64,000 bases of DNA from Pseudomonas fluorescens (GCF_001648775.1 NZ_LVEJ01000033.1:50917-114916); one strand, 5' to 3'. Counted from the first letter of the stretch, positions 1-11,211 are shown. Made by a program: numbers and translations. The notes: generated by a model not told the origin, from the letters alone.

Positions 1-95
1 AGAGGGAGCCGACCGTGGTGGATGTTCGAATTACATCGACCTGAGCCCCCTCAGTCGAACCCAAATTCTGAACGTCCCCCGATCTGCTCCCTTTC

Positions 96-133
96 CCCCT
101 CGCCCCCCTGGGGGAGAGGGCTGGGGTGAGGGG
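96..133. repeat. Interspersed GC-rich palindromic repeat
   Basis: The stretch contains CCCCCTGGGGGAGAGGGCTGGGGTGAGGGG, the first copy of a repeat core (CTCTCCC..GGGAGAGGGCTRGGGTGAGGG) seen again near 15.9-16.3, 36.2-36.5 and 43.1-43.3 kb. It can form a short hairpin. It lies downstream of the small minus-strand gene at 218-487, so it may act in transcript ends, but that is inference. Confidence 0.6.
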
Positions 134-166
134 GATCGATCTCAGCCACACCACCAAACCCAAGCG

Positions 167-198
167 AAAAAAAAAGGCCGCATCCAATCCATGCGGCC
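167..198 (-). terminator. Rho-independent terminator of the small minus-strand gene
   Basis: GGCCGCAT and ATGCGGCC (176-183 and 191-198) form a perfect 8-bp stem with a 7-nt loop. On the minus strand the stem is followed by a run of nine T (A's at 167-175). It sits about 20 bp after the stop codon of the gene ending at 218. Confidence 0.85.
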
Positions 199-217
199 TC
201 ATCATATCCGCCGTAAA

Positions 218-487
218 TCAACCGCCATCCGTATCGATATCAGCATCCGTCTCCTCGCCCGGCGCCGCCCGATCCGGCTGCGGTTCAAAGCCCGGGCTGA
301 ATTCATTGTCGTTGTCGGTATGTTTTTGCTTCTGGTCCACCGCCGGATCCGCACTCTGCGCCTGCTCTTTATCGCCCTGCTGTTGCGTCGGCGCGGGCTG
401 CCCCGGCACCTGCGGGTCGATGGCCGGATCGTTGCGGTTGATCGGTTCGGCGGATGGGTTCTGTTGATTTTGCGTCTGCTCGTTCAT
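218..487 (-). CDS. Small acidic, Gln/Pro/Asp-rich hypothetical protein
   Basis: An 89-residue protein beginning MNEQTQNQQNPSAEP. The start at 487 is preferred over the upstream in-frame start at 562 because a GAGGTGG ribosome site lies just before it. The composition is almost entirely polar (N, Q, P, D, E) and ends in an Asp/Gly-rich tail. There is no signal peptide, membrane segment or recognisable domain, so it is probably intrinsically disordered. A strong terminator follows the gene, and it is divergent from the stressosome operon, which supports it being a real transcription unit. I do not recognise its function. Small disordered proteins of this look are common in Pseudomonas annotations, some linked to stress, but nothing here shows that. 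Confidence 0.6.
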   Translation of the reverse strand: MNEQTQNQQNPSAEPINRNDPAIDPQVPGQPAPTQQQGDKEQAQSADPAVDQKQKHTDNDNEFSPGFEPQPDRAAPGEETDADIDTDGG

Positions 488-738
488 GGCCACCTCGTTC
501 GTCAAAGCAAACCCGACACAAACCCGTCGGGCCTTGAAGATTCGAAGCCTGCGCCACGCCATCGTTCAAAACATCGCCGCTTCCGGCCCCGCCGACTAGA
601 GTTATCGGGACGTACCTTGCGCCAAATCAAAAATATCATCGCAACAACGAACAACTATTTTGAACGGCCAAGGTCGATGAGTTCGCGCCGGTCAATTTTT
701 TACGCTGACCCCTCAATTCGCTACGGAGCAACAGGCAC

Positions 739-1590
739 ATGGCAGCACTGCAGAACAGCACACTCGATGCGATGAAAAACAAACAGGCACAACTGCTGGG
801 CGAATGGATCAATGGGCTGCAAGCCAGCGGCGCCACGCGCAATCTGAAAGATCACGATCTGCAGCAACAGACCACAGAATTCCTGCAATTAGTGGTCAGC
901 GGGATCGAGAGCGACAACGGCACTAACATTGCCGCACCAGGCTGGGAAAGCACCCGACAGTTCCTCGAAAAACTCTCCCACAGCCGTGCCCTGCTTGGCC
1001 AGGACTCGCAGCAAACCGCCAGCTTCATTTTCGCCCTCAAAGGCCCACTGTTTAATCTGCTCCAGAACCATTACAAAGAACAACCGGCACTGCTCGCCGA
1101 ACAGCTCTGGGAAATCTCCGAACTGCTCGACGCGTTCGGCATGCACACCATCCGTACCTTCCAGAAATCCCGTGAAGCGGTGATCAAGCGCCAGCAAGAA
1201 GAACTGCTGGAGCTGTCGACCCCGGTGGTCAAGCTGTGGGACGGCGTGCTGGCGCTGCCGATGATCGGCACCCTCGACTCGCAACGCACCCAAGTGGTGA
1301 TGGAATCGCTGCTGCAACGCATCGTCGACACCGGTTCGGAAATCGCCATCATCGACATCACCGGCGTGCCGACCGTCGACACCCTGGTCGCCCAGCATTT
1401 GCTGAAAACCGTCACCGCGATCCGCCTGATGGGCGCCGACTGCATCATCAGCGGCGTACGCCCGCAAATCGCACAAACCATCGTCCACCTCGGCCTCGAC
1501 CTGCAAGGCGTGGTGACCAAGGCCAATCTGGCTGACGCTTTGAAACTGGCCCTGACCCGTCTGGGTGTCAGCCTCGTCAAGACGGTTTAA
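739..1590 (+). CDS. rsbR: RsbR-type stressosome sensor/scaffold protein (STAS domain)
   Basis: A 283-residue protein with an N-terminal helical sensor region (about residues 1-155, RsbRD_N-like) and a C-terminal STAS domain (about 165-280). In Bacillus the RsbR paralogues and RsbS form the 1.8 MDa stressosome, and RsbT phosphorylates RsbR at two threonines. Both sites look conserved: Thr178 in IGTLDSQR and Thr212 in DITGVPTVDT correspond to Bacillus Thr171 and Thr205 with the same offset of seven. It is the first gene of a six-gene operon, followed after 2 bp by rsbS. The N-terminal domain would sense the signal, which cannot be told from sequence. The start has the downstream context expected of an operon leader; no promoter is clear in 488-738. 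Confidence 0.9.
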   Translation: MAALQNSTLDAMKNKQAQLLGEWINGLQASGATRNLKDHDLQQQTTEFLQLVVSGIESDNGTNIAAPGWESTRQFLEKLSHSRALLGQDSQQTASFIFALKGPLFNLLQNHYKEQPALLAEQLWEISELLDAFGMHTIRTFQKSREAVIKRQQEELLELSTPVVKLWDGVLALPMIGTLDSQRTQVVMESLLQRIVDTGSEIAIIDITGVPTVDTLVAQHLLKTVTAIRLMGADCIISGVRPQIAQTIVHLGLDLQGVVTKANLADALKLALTRLGVSLVKTV

Positions 1591-1592
1591 GC

Positions 1593-1955
1593 ATGGAACG
1601 TATCCCGATTCTGCAAATGGGCGACTTTCTGCTGGTGACCATTCAGGTCGACATGCACGACCAACTCGCCCTCACGCTGCAAGACGACTTGTCCGAACGC
1701 ATCAGCAAAACCTCGGCGCGCGGGGTGTTGATCGACATTTCGGCGCTGGACATGGTCGACTCGTTCATCGGCCGGATGATCGGCACGATTTCCGGTCTGT
1801 CGAAAATCATGGACGCCGAAACTGTTCTGGTGGGCATGCAACCGGCAGTGGCGATTACCTTGGTGGAACTTGGCATGACCCTGCCCGGCGTCAGCACCGC
1901 ACTGAACGTCGAGCGCGGGATGAAACTGCTGCGGGAACGAGTACTGCAACAATGA
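1593..1955 (+). CDS. rsbS: RsbS-type STAS anti-sigma antagonist (stressosome core)
   Basis: A 120-residue single STAS domain protein. RsbS is the minimal stressosome core subunit that holds the kinase RsbT until Ser phosphorylation releases it. The phosphorylation loop is intact: ALDMVDSFIG has Ser57, matching Bacillus RsbS Ser59. The gene starts 2 bp after rsbR and its stop overlaps the rsbT start (ATGA), so the three are translationally coupled in the order R-S-T known from Bacillus and Vibrio modules. Confidence 0.92.
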   Translation: MERIPILQMGDFLLVTIQVDMHDQLALTLQDDLSERISKTSARGVLIDISALDMVDSFIGRMIGTISGLSKIMDAETVLVGMQPAVAITLVELGMTLPGVSTALNVERGMKLLRERVLQQ

Positions 1956-2356
1956 CCGTGCGCAGTAGCGGTACTCAACCCATCCACATTGAGCAGGACG
2001 TGGTGCTGGCCCGCCAGACCGCGCGCAAGTTGGCGACGGAGTGCGGCATGCGTCTGATCGACCTGACCAAAATGGTCACGGCGGTCAGCGAACTGGCGCG
2101 CAACACCATGGTTTACGGTGGTGGCGGCGACATGGACTGGCAGATTCTCGATGAAGATCACAAGGTCGGGCTGCGTTTGACGTTTCGCGATGAAGGCCCG
2201 GGCATTGCCGATATCAAACTGGCGATGACCGACGGCTGGACGTCCGGCAGCGGCATGGGCCTGGGCCTGACCGGCGCCAAGCGGCTGGTGGAAGAGTTCG
2301 AACTGGACACCGAGCCTGGCAAAGGCACTCGAATAACGATTACCCGATGGACATGA
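1952..2356 (+). CDS. rsbT: RsbT-type serine/threonine kinase (switch protein)
   Basis: A 134-residue GHKL ATPase of the RsbT/RsbW family. The N-box is ELARNTMVYG, the G1 region is DEGPGIAD and the lid/G2 region is GSGMGLGLTGAKRLV. RsbT phosphorylates RsbR and RsbS and, once released from the stressosome, activates a downstream partner (RsbU in Bacillus). The ATG at 1952 overlaps the rsbS stop; the reading frame is open further upstream, but that part is only read-through inside rsbS. No RsbU-like phosphatase follows. The next genes are an RsbX-like fusion and two histidine kinases, so the output partner of RsbT is probably one of them. Confidence 0.9.
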   Translation: MTVRSSGTQPIHIEQDVVLARQTARKLATECGMRLIDLTKMVTAVSELARNTMVYGGGGDMDWQILDEDHKVGLRLTFRDEGPGIADIKLAMTDGWTSGSGMGLGLTGAKRLVEEFELDTEPGKGTRITITRWT

Positions 2357-3363
2357 ATATCGGCGCAAGCCTGACTCAAGTGTTGCCGATCGAAGACAGC
2401 AGCCAGATCGGCCACGCGCGGCGCACCGCGCAGCAACTGGCCGAGCAACACGGCTTCGATGAACGCGATGCCGGACGCGTGGCACTGGTGGCCACGGAGC
2501 TGGCGAGTAACGTGCTCAAACATGCCAGCCACGGTGAAATGCACCTGCGGGTGCTGCCGCGCGCCAATGGTTTTGGCATTGAAATGCTCGCCATCGACCG
2601 TGCTCAGGGCTTTGACCTGGAGGCCTGCCTCGCCGACGGGTTTTCTACCGGCGGTACTCAAGGCATCGGCCTTGGCTCGGTATCGCGCCAGACCGAAGTG
2701 TTTGATGTGTACGCCGATAGCCGTGGCGCAGTGTTATTGGCGCGACTGTATCCGCGCAGCGATCGCGCGCCCGACATGCGCTTTGGTGTCAGTCAGCATT
2801 CATTGCACAACGATCCTGCTTGCGGTGATGTCTGGCACCTGGCCTATGAAGACGGCAATATCAGCGCGCTGATCATCGACGGTCTCGGCCACGGTGAAGA
2901 AGCCGAACGCGCCGGCCGCGCTGGCGCCAACACCTTCGCCCTGACGCCGTTCGCCGAGCCGGTGATGCTGATGGAAGACATGCACCGCGACATGATCGGC
3001 ACCCGTGGTGGCGCCGTCGCATTCACGCAATTCGACGGCAGGCGCGACAGCCTGACCTTTGCCGGCGTCGGCAACATCGGCGCCAGTTTGATCAGCGCCG
3101 AAAAATCCCGCGGACTGGCCTCGCACCCGGGTATCGTGGGCGTGCAATACCGGAAAGCCCGGCCCTTTGACTATGCTCACGTGAACGGACATCTATTGAT
3201 CATGTACAGCGACGGCTTGCAGTCCCGTTGGAACCTTCAAGACTACCCCGGTCTGGTGCACCGCCATCCTGCCGTGATAGCCAGCGTCCTGCACCGCGAC
3301 TTCTGTCGCGGGCGTGACGATGTAACGGTGCTGGTCGTTGCCCTGGAGGCCGCCCATGGCTGA
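2347..3363 (+). CDS. Fused GHKL kinase and SpoIIE/RsbX-type PP2C phosphatase
   Basis: A 338-residue two-domain protein. Residues about 10-135 are a second RsbW-like ATPase domain (N-box VATELASNVLKH, then GGTQGIGLGSV). Residues about 145-335 are a short PP2C-like phosphatase of the RsbX kind, with DGLGHG, GVGNIGA and YSDGL motifs carrying the metal-binding aspartates. In stressosome systems RsbX removes phosphate from RsbS and RsbR and resets the switch. Fusion to an ATPase domain makes it able, in principle, to do both opposing reactions or to dock like RsbT. The gene overlaps the end of rsbT by 10 bp and the next kinase gene by 8 bp. An alternative start is the ATG at 2353. Confidence 0.85.
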   Translation: MDMNIGASLTQVLPIEDSSQIGHARRTAQQLAEQHGFDERDAGRVALVATELASNVLKHASHGEMHLRVLPRANGFGIEMLAIDRAQGFDLEACLADGFSTGGTQGIGLGSVSRQTEVFDVYADSRGAVLLARLYPRSDRAPDMRFGVSQHSLHNDPACGDVWHLAYEDGNISALIIDGLGHGEEAERAGRAGANTFALTPFAEPVMLMEDMHRDMIGTRGGAVAFTQFDGRRDSLTFAGVGNIGASLISAEKSRGLASHPGIVGVQYRKARPFDYAHVNGHLLIMYSDGLQSRWNLQDYPGLVHRHPAVIASVLHRDFCRGRDDVTVLVVALEAAHG

Positions 3364-4220
3364 GTCGCCGATTCTGAGCAGCGCCGAACAGACCGCGCTG
3401 ATTGCACAGTTGCAGAGCGAAACCGCAGCCCTGCGCGAAGAACTCGATGAAACCAATCAGGGTGTGCTGGCCCTGTACGCCGAACTCGACATACAGGCTG
3501 AGGAGCTGCGCCAGGCTTCGGACCTGAAAAGCCGTTTTCTGTCGTACATGAGCCATGAATTTCGCACGCCACTGGGTTCGATCCTGAGCATCAACAGCCT
3601 GCTCGCCGACGAACTCGACGGCCCGCTCAGCCCGGAACAGCACAAGCAGGTGGCATTCGTCAGCACCGCCGCCCGCGAACTCAGCGACATGGTCGATGAC
3701 TTGCTCGATCTGGCAAAAATCGAGGCCGGACGCATCAGCATTTCCCCGGCGTGGTTCGACATGTTCGACCTCTTTTCCGCCCTGCGCGGGATGTTTCGGC
3801 CGATTGTCGATGCCACCGCGGTGGATCTGATCTTTGAAGAACCCGGCGGCTTGCCGCGCCTGTATACCGATGACAAGAAACTCGCGCAGATCTTGCGTAA
3901 CTTCATTTCCAATTCGCTGAAGTTCACCACCCGTGGTGAAGTGCGGGTGTCGGCGCGCCTCGAAGGTATCGACAAAGTACGTTTTGCCGTCAGCGACACC
4001 GGTATCGGTATCGCTGCCGAGTTGCATGGCGCATTGTTCGAAGACTTTTCCCAGGTCGACTCGCCGTTGCAGAAACGCCTGCGCGGCACCGGGTTGGGCC
4101 TGTCCCTGTGTAAACGCTTTGCGGCCCTGTTGGGCGGTGAAGTCGGAATGGACAGCACGCCGGGGGTCGGCTCGACCTTTTTCGTGATCATTCCGCTGGC
4201 GATCGCTCTGGAGAACGTCG

Positions 4221-4231
<11 letters not shown>
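3356..4231 (+). CDS. Soluble sensor histidine kinase of the stressosome operon
   Basis: A 291-residue histidine kinase without membrane segments. An N-terminal coiled coil (about 10-55) leads to a HisKA domain with the H-box FLSYMSHEFRTPLGS (His67), followed by a HATPase domain with an N-box (NFISNSLKFTT), SDTGIGI and GTGLGLSLCK. The ATG at 3356 is chosen because TGGAGG lies just before it; an upstream TTG at 3338 is in frame but has no such site. Lack of its own sensor domain and the overlap with the RsbX-like gene suggest that it receives its signal from the stressosome proteins, probably via RsbT, and passes phosphate to the downstream REC-containing kinase. Confidence 0.88.
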
Positions 4232-6164
<1,933 letters not shown>

Positions 6165-6170
6165 TCAACC

Positions 6171-6260
6171 GCATTCGCGAGCAAGCTCGCTCCCACAGGT
6201 TTTAGTGATGTACGCGGAATAGGCGTACACACAAAATCACTGTGGGAGCGAGCTTGCTCC
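6171..6260. repeat. REP palindrome pair (convergent gene end)
   Basis: Two inverted REP units, CGCGAGCAAGCTCGCTCCCA and its inverse TGTGGGAGCGAGCTTGCTCC, flank a 40-bp spacer. The pair lies between the convergent ends of the stressosome operon and the UvrA-like gene and could terminate or protect both transcripts. Confidence 0.9.
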
Positions 6261-6300
6261 GGGCGGCGTTCCGACGAAGACGTCAGCCCTGCCAACACAC

Positions 6301-8934
6301 CTATCGGTTCAAAGCCCGAGCCAAAAACGGCGCGGTCTTGCTTTTCTTGCTCGCCGCAACCTTCTGCGGTGTGCCCGCCACGACAATCCTGCCGCCCTGA
6401 TCCCCCGCCCCAGGACCGATGTCGATCACCCAGTCACTCTGCGCCACGACGCGCATTTCGTGTTCGACCACGATCACCGTGTGCCCCGCCGTCACCAGCG
6501 TATCCAGTTGCTCCAGCAACCGATCGACATCGCGCGGATGCAATCCCGTGGTCGGTTCGTCCAGCACATACAAGGTCGCACCACGCTGGTTGCGCTGCAG
6601 CTCGGTAGCGAGTTTGATCCGCTGCGCTTCGCCGCCGGACAGTTCCGTGGCCGGTTGCCCAAGGCGCAGATAACCCAGGCCAATGTCGCGCAGCACTTCC
6701 AGCGAACGGCGAATCCCCGGCTGCTCGGCAAACACCGTCACCGCTTCATCGACGGTGAGTTGCAGCACCTGCGCAATGCTCAAACCGTCCCAGAGAATCG
6801 CCAGCGTCTGCGGGTTGTAACGCGCGCCATGGCAGGTTGGGCACGGCGCATACACGCTGGGCATGAACAGCAATTCAACACTGACAAATCCTTCACCCTC
6901 GCACGTCGTGCAACGCCCCTTGGCGACGTTGAACGAGAACTGCCCGGCGTCATACCCCGCCGCTTTTGCATCGGGCGTGGCGGCGAACAGCTTGCGCACG
7001 TTGTCGAACAACCCGGTGTACGTCGCCAGATTGGAACGTGGTGTACGGCCGATGGGCTTCTGGTCGACCTGCACCAGACGTTTGATCGACTCCAGCCCCG
7101 ACGTCACCTGGCCGCTGCTGACCTGCGGCGCGTCGTCCTCAAGGCTGAGTTCTTCCGGCTCGCGCTCCACCGTCGGCCGCCCGAGTTGCGCGCCCACCAG
7201 TTCCAGCAATGCCTGACTGACCAGACTCGATTTGCCCGAGCCGGACACGCCGGTCACCGAGGTAAAGCAACCCAGCGGAAATTCGGCGCTCAAGTTGTTG
7301 AGGTTATTGCGCGTAATGCCGTCGAGTTTCAGCCACGCCGTCGGTTTGCGCGCGGCGCGGGTTTGCCGCTGGGTTTCAGCGAACAGATAAGCGCGGGTTT
7401 GCGACTCTTTAATAGCGGACAATCCCGCCGGAGGGCCGCTGTACAGCACCTGCCCGCCCTGCTCGCCTGCTGCCGGGCCAACGTCGATCAACCAATCAGC
7501 GCGGCGCATGGTTTCCAGGTCATGTTCGACCACAAACAGCGTGTTGCCGTCAGCCTTCAAGCGTTGTAACGCCTCGAACAACGCCTCGCCGTCGGCCGGG
7601 TGCAGACCGGCAGAGGGCTCGTCCAGCACATAGATCACGCCAAACAACTGCGAACCCAGCTGCGTCGCCAGGCGCAGGCGCTGCAATTCACCGGACGACA
7701 AGGTCGGCGTGCTGCGCTCCAGAGCCAGATAACCCAGGCCCAGATCAGTCAGGGTGCTGACCCGCTCAAGCAAATCTTCGGCAATGCGCTGCGCGGCCAA
7801 GCGTTTTTCCAGCGAGAGGTTTGGCGTATGCCGCACATCCGGTGCGCTGGCGTGGCCACTGGCGCCATGGGCGACGCGCTGCTGGCGGGCCTCGCGGGTT
7901 TGCGCATGGCTCAAGGTGTCGCCAGTTTCTTCAGGGTGTTCGAGGTAACTGAGCGCCGCCACCGGCCGCAGCACTTCAGCCACTTGCAGCAGCGGCATCT
8001 GCGCCAGTTCACCGATGTCATAGCCGGCAAACGTCACCGACAACGCCTCGCGCTTGAGGCGTTTGCCGTCACACAACGGACAAGGACTGCCGAGCATGAA
8101 TTGCGCAACGCGCTTCTTCATCAACGCACTTTGCGAATGACTGAAGGTGTGCAGGATGTAGCGCCGGGCGCCGGTGAAGGTGCCCTGATAACTCGGCTCC
8201 ATCTTGCGCTTGAGGGCGACGCGGGTCTCTTCCGGGGTCAGCCCGGCGTACACCGGCACGGTCGGGGTTTCTTCGGTGAAGAGGATCCAGTCGCGCTGTT
8301 TTTTCGGCAGCTTTTTCCACGGGATGTCGACGTCGATGCCCATCGTCACGAGGATGTCGCGCAGGTTCTGCCCCTGCCACGCCAGTGGCCACGAAGCTAC
8401 GGCGCGCTGGCGGATCGTCAGATTCGGGTCGGGCACCATCAGTGCTTCGGTGACTTCATACACCCGGCCGAGGCCATGGCATTCGGGGCATGCGCCCTGG
8501 GGCGTGTTCGGCGAAAAGTCCTCGGCGTACAACATCGGCTGCCCCGGCGGATAACTGCCGGCGCGCGAATAGAGCATGCGGATCAGGCTCGACAACGTGG
8601 TCACGCTGCCCACCGATGAGCGCGTGCTCGGCGTGCCGCGCTGCTGTTGCAGGGCCACGGCCGGCGGCAGGCCTTCGATGGAGTCGACATCCGGCACGCC
8701 GACCTGATCGATCAGCCGCCGCGCGTACGGCGCCACCGATTCAAAGTAGCGGCGCTGGGCTTCGGCGTACAAGGTCGAGAAGGCCAACGAGGATTTGCCC
8801 GAACCTGACACCCCGGTGAACACCACCAACGCATCGCGGGGAATGTCGACATCGACGTTTTTCAGGTTGTGTTCACGCGCGCCGCGCACTCGGACCATGC
8901 CGGCGGGCGCTTTGGAGGTGCGTTTGGAAGTCAT
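6301..8934 (-). CDS. UvrA-like ABC ATPase lacking the UvrB-binding domain (class II UvrA)
   Basis: An 877-residue UvrA-family protein with two ABC ATPase halves. Walker A motifs are GVSGSGKSSLAF (N-terminal) and GVSGSGKSSLVS (about residue 575). Zinc-knuckle cysteines are present as CPECHGLG, CPLCDGKRLK and the pair CTTCEGEG/CPTCHGARYN. After YSRAG (about residue 120) the sequence goes almost directly to the CPECHGLG knuckle, so the roughly 120-150-residue UvrB-binding insertion of canonical UvrA is missing. The first ABC signature is LSSGE rather than LSGGE. It also carries a His/Ala-rich insertion around residues 340-380. Family knowledge: such UvrA2-type paralogues occur beside normal UvrA and have been linked to drug or damage tolerance. 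It lies 31 bp after the hybrid kinase gene, probably in the same transcript. Confidence 0.88.
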   Translation of the reverse strand: MTSKRTSKAPAGMVRVRGAREHNLKNVDVDIPRDALVVFTGVSGSGKSSLAFSTLYAEAQRRYFESVAPYARRLIDQVGVPDVDSIEGLPPAVALQQQRGTPSTRSSVGSVTTLSSLIRMLYSRAGSYPPGQPMLYAEDFSPNTPQGACPECHGLGRVYEVTEALMVPDPNLTIRQRAVASWPLAWQGQNLRDILVTMGIDVDIPWKKLPKKQRDWILFTEETPTVPVYAGLTPEETRVALKRKMEPSYQGTFTGARRYILHTFSHSQSALMKKRVAQFMLGSPCPLCDGKRLKREALSVTFAGYDIGELAQMPLLQVAEVLRPVAALSYLEHPEETGDTLSHAQTREARQQRVAHGASGHASAPDVRHTPNLSLEKRLAAQRIAEDLLERVSTLTDLGLGYLALERSTPTLSSGELQRLRLATQLGSQLFGVIYVLDEPSAGLHPADGEALFEALQRLKADGNTLFVVEHDLETMRRADWLIDVGPAAGEQGGQVLYSGPPAGLSAIKESQTRAYLFAETQRQTRAARKPTAWLKLDGITRNNLNNLSAEFPLGCFTSVTGVSGSGKSSLVSQALLELVGAQLGRPTVEREPEELSLEDDAPQVSSGQVTSGLESIKRLVQVDQKPIGRTPRSNLATYTGLFDNVRKLFAATPDAKAAGYDAGQFSFNVAKGRCTTCEGEGFVSVELLFMPSVYAPCPTCHGARYNPQTLAILWDGLSIAQVLQLTVDEAVTVFAEQPGIRRSLEVLRDIGLGYLRLGQPATELSGGEAQRIKLATELQRNQRGATLYVLDEPTTGLHPRDVDRLLEQLDTLVTAGHTVIVVEHEMRVVAQSDWVIDIGPGAGDQGGRIVVAGTPQKVAASKKSKTAPFLARALNR

Positions 8935-8965
8935 CGACCTGCCTTGGTGAAGGAATGTTCAACGC

Positions 8966-11077
8966 TCAGCTACCGAGCACCACGCGAATCATCTGCAGCA
9001 TGGCTTCAGGGCTATACGGTTTGCTCAGCAAATGTGTGTCGGGACTGAGTTGGTGATTGCGCGAAATAATGTCGCGGGTGTGCCCGGAGGTGAACAGCAC
9101 CGCCACCGGCGGCGTCTGCACTTTGGCCCAGGCAAACAGGTCGGAGCTTTTGATCAGCCCCGGCATGACCACGTCGGTGAAAATCAGCTCGACTTCGATG
9201 CCTTCCAGCAGCATCTGCATGGCCGCATCACCGTTGCCTGCGGTCAGCACCCGATAACCTTCTTCACGCAATAACTCGACCGCCGAGGCGCGCACCGCGT
9301 CGTTGTCCTCAACCACCAGAATCGTCTCGTGCCCCCCGCTCTGCTGCCGTTGCAGGTTGGGCGACTCATCGAGGATCGGCCGCAAACTGCGCGGGAAGTA
9401 CAACTGCACGCGCGTGCCTTCGCCGACCGCGCTGGCAATCTCGACATGCCCGCCGCTCTGTTTGACGAAACCGAAGACCATGCTCAAGCCCAGTCCAGTG
9501 CCCTGACCGTCAGCCTTGGTGGTGAAGAACGGCTCGAACACCTGCTCCAGAATCTGCGCCGGGATCCCCGCGCCGGTGTCGCTGACGGCAACCCGGACAA
9601 ACTCGCCGGGGACGATGCCCTTGCCGCTACAAAACTCGCGGTCGAGGCGCACGTTGGCAGCGCTGAGGCCAATGGTGCCCTCACCCTTCATCGCATCGCG
9701 GGCGTTGATCGCCAGATTGAGAATGGCGTTTTCCAGTTGATTGCGGTCGACGTTGATGTGCCACGGCGCGGGCGGCAACTGCACATCGATGTGAATGGTT
9801 TCGCCCAGCGCGCGTTGTAGCAATTCACCGACGCCGTCGAAGATCTGTTGCGGATTGCACACCGCCGGCGACAACGGCTGGCGCCGGGCGAATGCGAGCA
9901 GTTGCGAGGACAGCTTGGCACCGCGTTCCACCGCCGCCAGCGAGGCACTGACGCGGCGCTGGACGTTGGCATTATCGGGTTCATGGCGGGCGAGCAAATG
10001 CAGATTGCCGGCGATCACTTGCAACAGATTATTGAAGTCGTGAGCGACGCCGCCAGTCAGACCACCGATGGCTTCAAGCTTCTGCGACTGGCGCAACTGC
10101 TCTTCCGCCGCCAGCCGTGCCTCGACTTCTTCGCCCACGCGCTGTTCAAGGTTGCGGGTAAATTTGAGCAGGGATTCTTCGGCAATCTTGCGCTCATGGA
10201 TGTCGATCAATACGCCGGGAAAGCGCAACGGCTTGCCATCTTTGTCGAACTCACAACCGCCGCTGGCCAACACCCACAGATAACTGCCGTTACTGCGCTG
10301 GACGCGGTATTCGGCGTTATACGGCTCGCCGGTCTGTACGGAATGGGCGACTCGCTCTTGCACCCAGGCGTGGTCATCGGGATGGATGCGCGACTCGGCA
10401 ATGTCCTGCGCCAGGTTGCTCAAGTCGTGATCCGGCGGATACGAGAACGTGCGCGCGAAACGCTCGTCTGCCGACAGCGTGTTGTTTTTCACGTCCCAGA
10501 CAAACGAGCCAAGCAAGGCCCCGGCATTGAGCGCCAGACGCACCCGTTCGTTGTCGGCGCGGTAAGCGTTTTCGGCCGCCCGACGCCGGCGCTCGGAGTG
10601 CATGAACTCAGTGGTTTCCACCACCATCGCCATCACCCCGGCAGGTGCTCCGTCATCGTTGGCCACAGGGCTGTAATACAAATCCATCCAGACGTCTTCG
10701 GGGACGCCATCGCGCAACAGCACCAGTTCTTTATTGCGAAACGACAAGGTGCCGCCGGCCAGGCAGGTATCCACCACATGCCGGTTGAACTCGGCGACTT
10801 CCGGCCAACCCAACTCGACGGGCGAGCCGAGCAGATACGGATGGCGGCCACCGGCAAATATCGAATAGGCGTCGTTGTAGATCATGTAGCCGGCTCGGCC
10901 CCAAAGCATGACCATCGGCAGTGGCGAGGCCAGCATCAGTTGCACCGCGCTGCACAGGCTGGCAGGCCAGGTGTCCAGTGACCCCAGTTCGGTATGGCCC
11001 CAGTCGAACGCACAAATGCGCCTGGCCATCTCGCCTTTCCAGCCATCACAACCGTGGCTATCGGATAAAAACTGCAT
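8966..11077 (-). CDS. PAS-containing hybrid histidine kinase
   Basis: A 703-residue cytoplasmic hybrid kinase. Two PAS-like domains (about 20-165 and 175-310; the second ends VLIDIHERKIAEE) lead through a coiled coil to HisKA (GGVAHDFNNLLQV), HATPase (SDTGAGIPAQ, GTGLGLSMVFGF) and a C-terminal receiver (about 590-700, IFTDVVMPG, LSKPYSPEA). This arrangement is typical of the large Pseudomonas family of soluble PAS hybrid kinases. The start at 11077 keeps the full first PAS domain; a second ATG at codon 17 is possible. The uvrA-like gene follows after 31 bp, which suggests co-expression. Its signal and partner regulator are unknown. Confidence 0.88.
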   Translation of the reverse strand: MQFLSDSHGCDGWKGEMARRICAFDWGHTELGSLDTWPASLCSAVQLMLASPLPMVMLWGRAGYMIYNDAYSIFAGGRHPYLLGSPVELGWPEVAEFNRHVVDTCLAGGTLSFRNKELVLLRDGVPEDVWMDLYYSPVANDDGAPAGVMAMVVETTEFMHSERRRRAAENAYRADNERVRLALNAGALLGSFVWDVKNNTLSADERFARTFSYPPDHDLSNLAQDIAESRIHPDDHAWVQERVAHSVQTGEPYNAEYRVQRSNGSYLWVLASGGCEFDKDGKPLRFPGVLIDIHERKIAEESLLKFTRNLEQRVGEEVEARLAAEEQLRQSQKLEAIGGLTGGVAHDFNNLLQVIAGNLHLLARHEPDNANVQRRVSASLAAVERGAKLSSQLLAFARRQPLSPAVCNPQQIFDGVGELLQRALGETIHIDVQLPPAPWHINVDRNQLENAILNLAINARDAMKGEGTIGLSAANVRLDREFCSGKGIVPGEFVRVAVSDTGAGIPAQILEQVFEPFFTTKADGQGTGLGLSMVFGFVKQSGGHVEIASAVGEGTRVQLYFPRSLRPILDESPNLQRQQSGGHETILVVEDNDAVRASAVELLREEGYRVLTAGNGDAAMQMLLEGIEVELIFTDVVMPGLIKSSDLFAWAKVQTPPVAVLFTSGHTRDIISRNHQLSPDTHLLSKPYSPEAMLQMIRVVLGS

Positions 11078-11211
11078 CGACTGACTCAGTGTCCTGTGGT
11101 GATTGCCCGATAAATCGCGACGCCAGAACGACGCGACGCCCGTCTGTTTCGAGCGTCTTCAGTCGCATTGGTTTCATAAGAGGTATAGCCGATTTCATCC
11201 GCGCCCGGGGA

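Noticed and set aside
218..562. Longer form of the small minus-strand protein starting at 562
   Set aside because: The extra N-terminal residues are basic and unlike the rest, and the GAGGTGG ribosome site sits before the internal ATG at 487.
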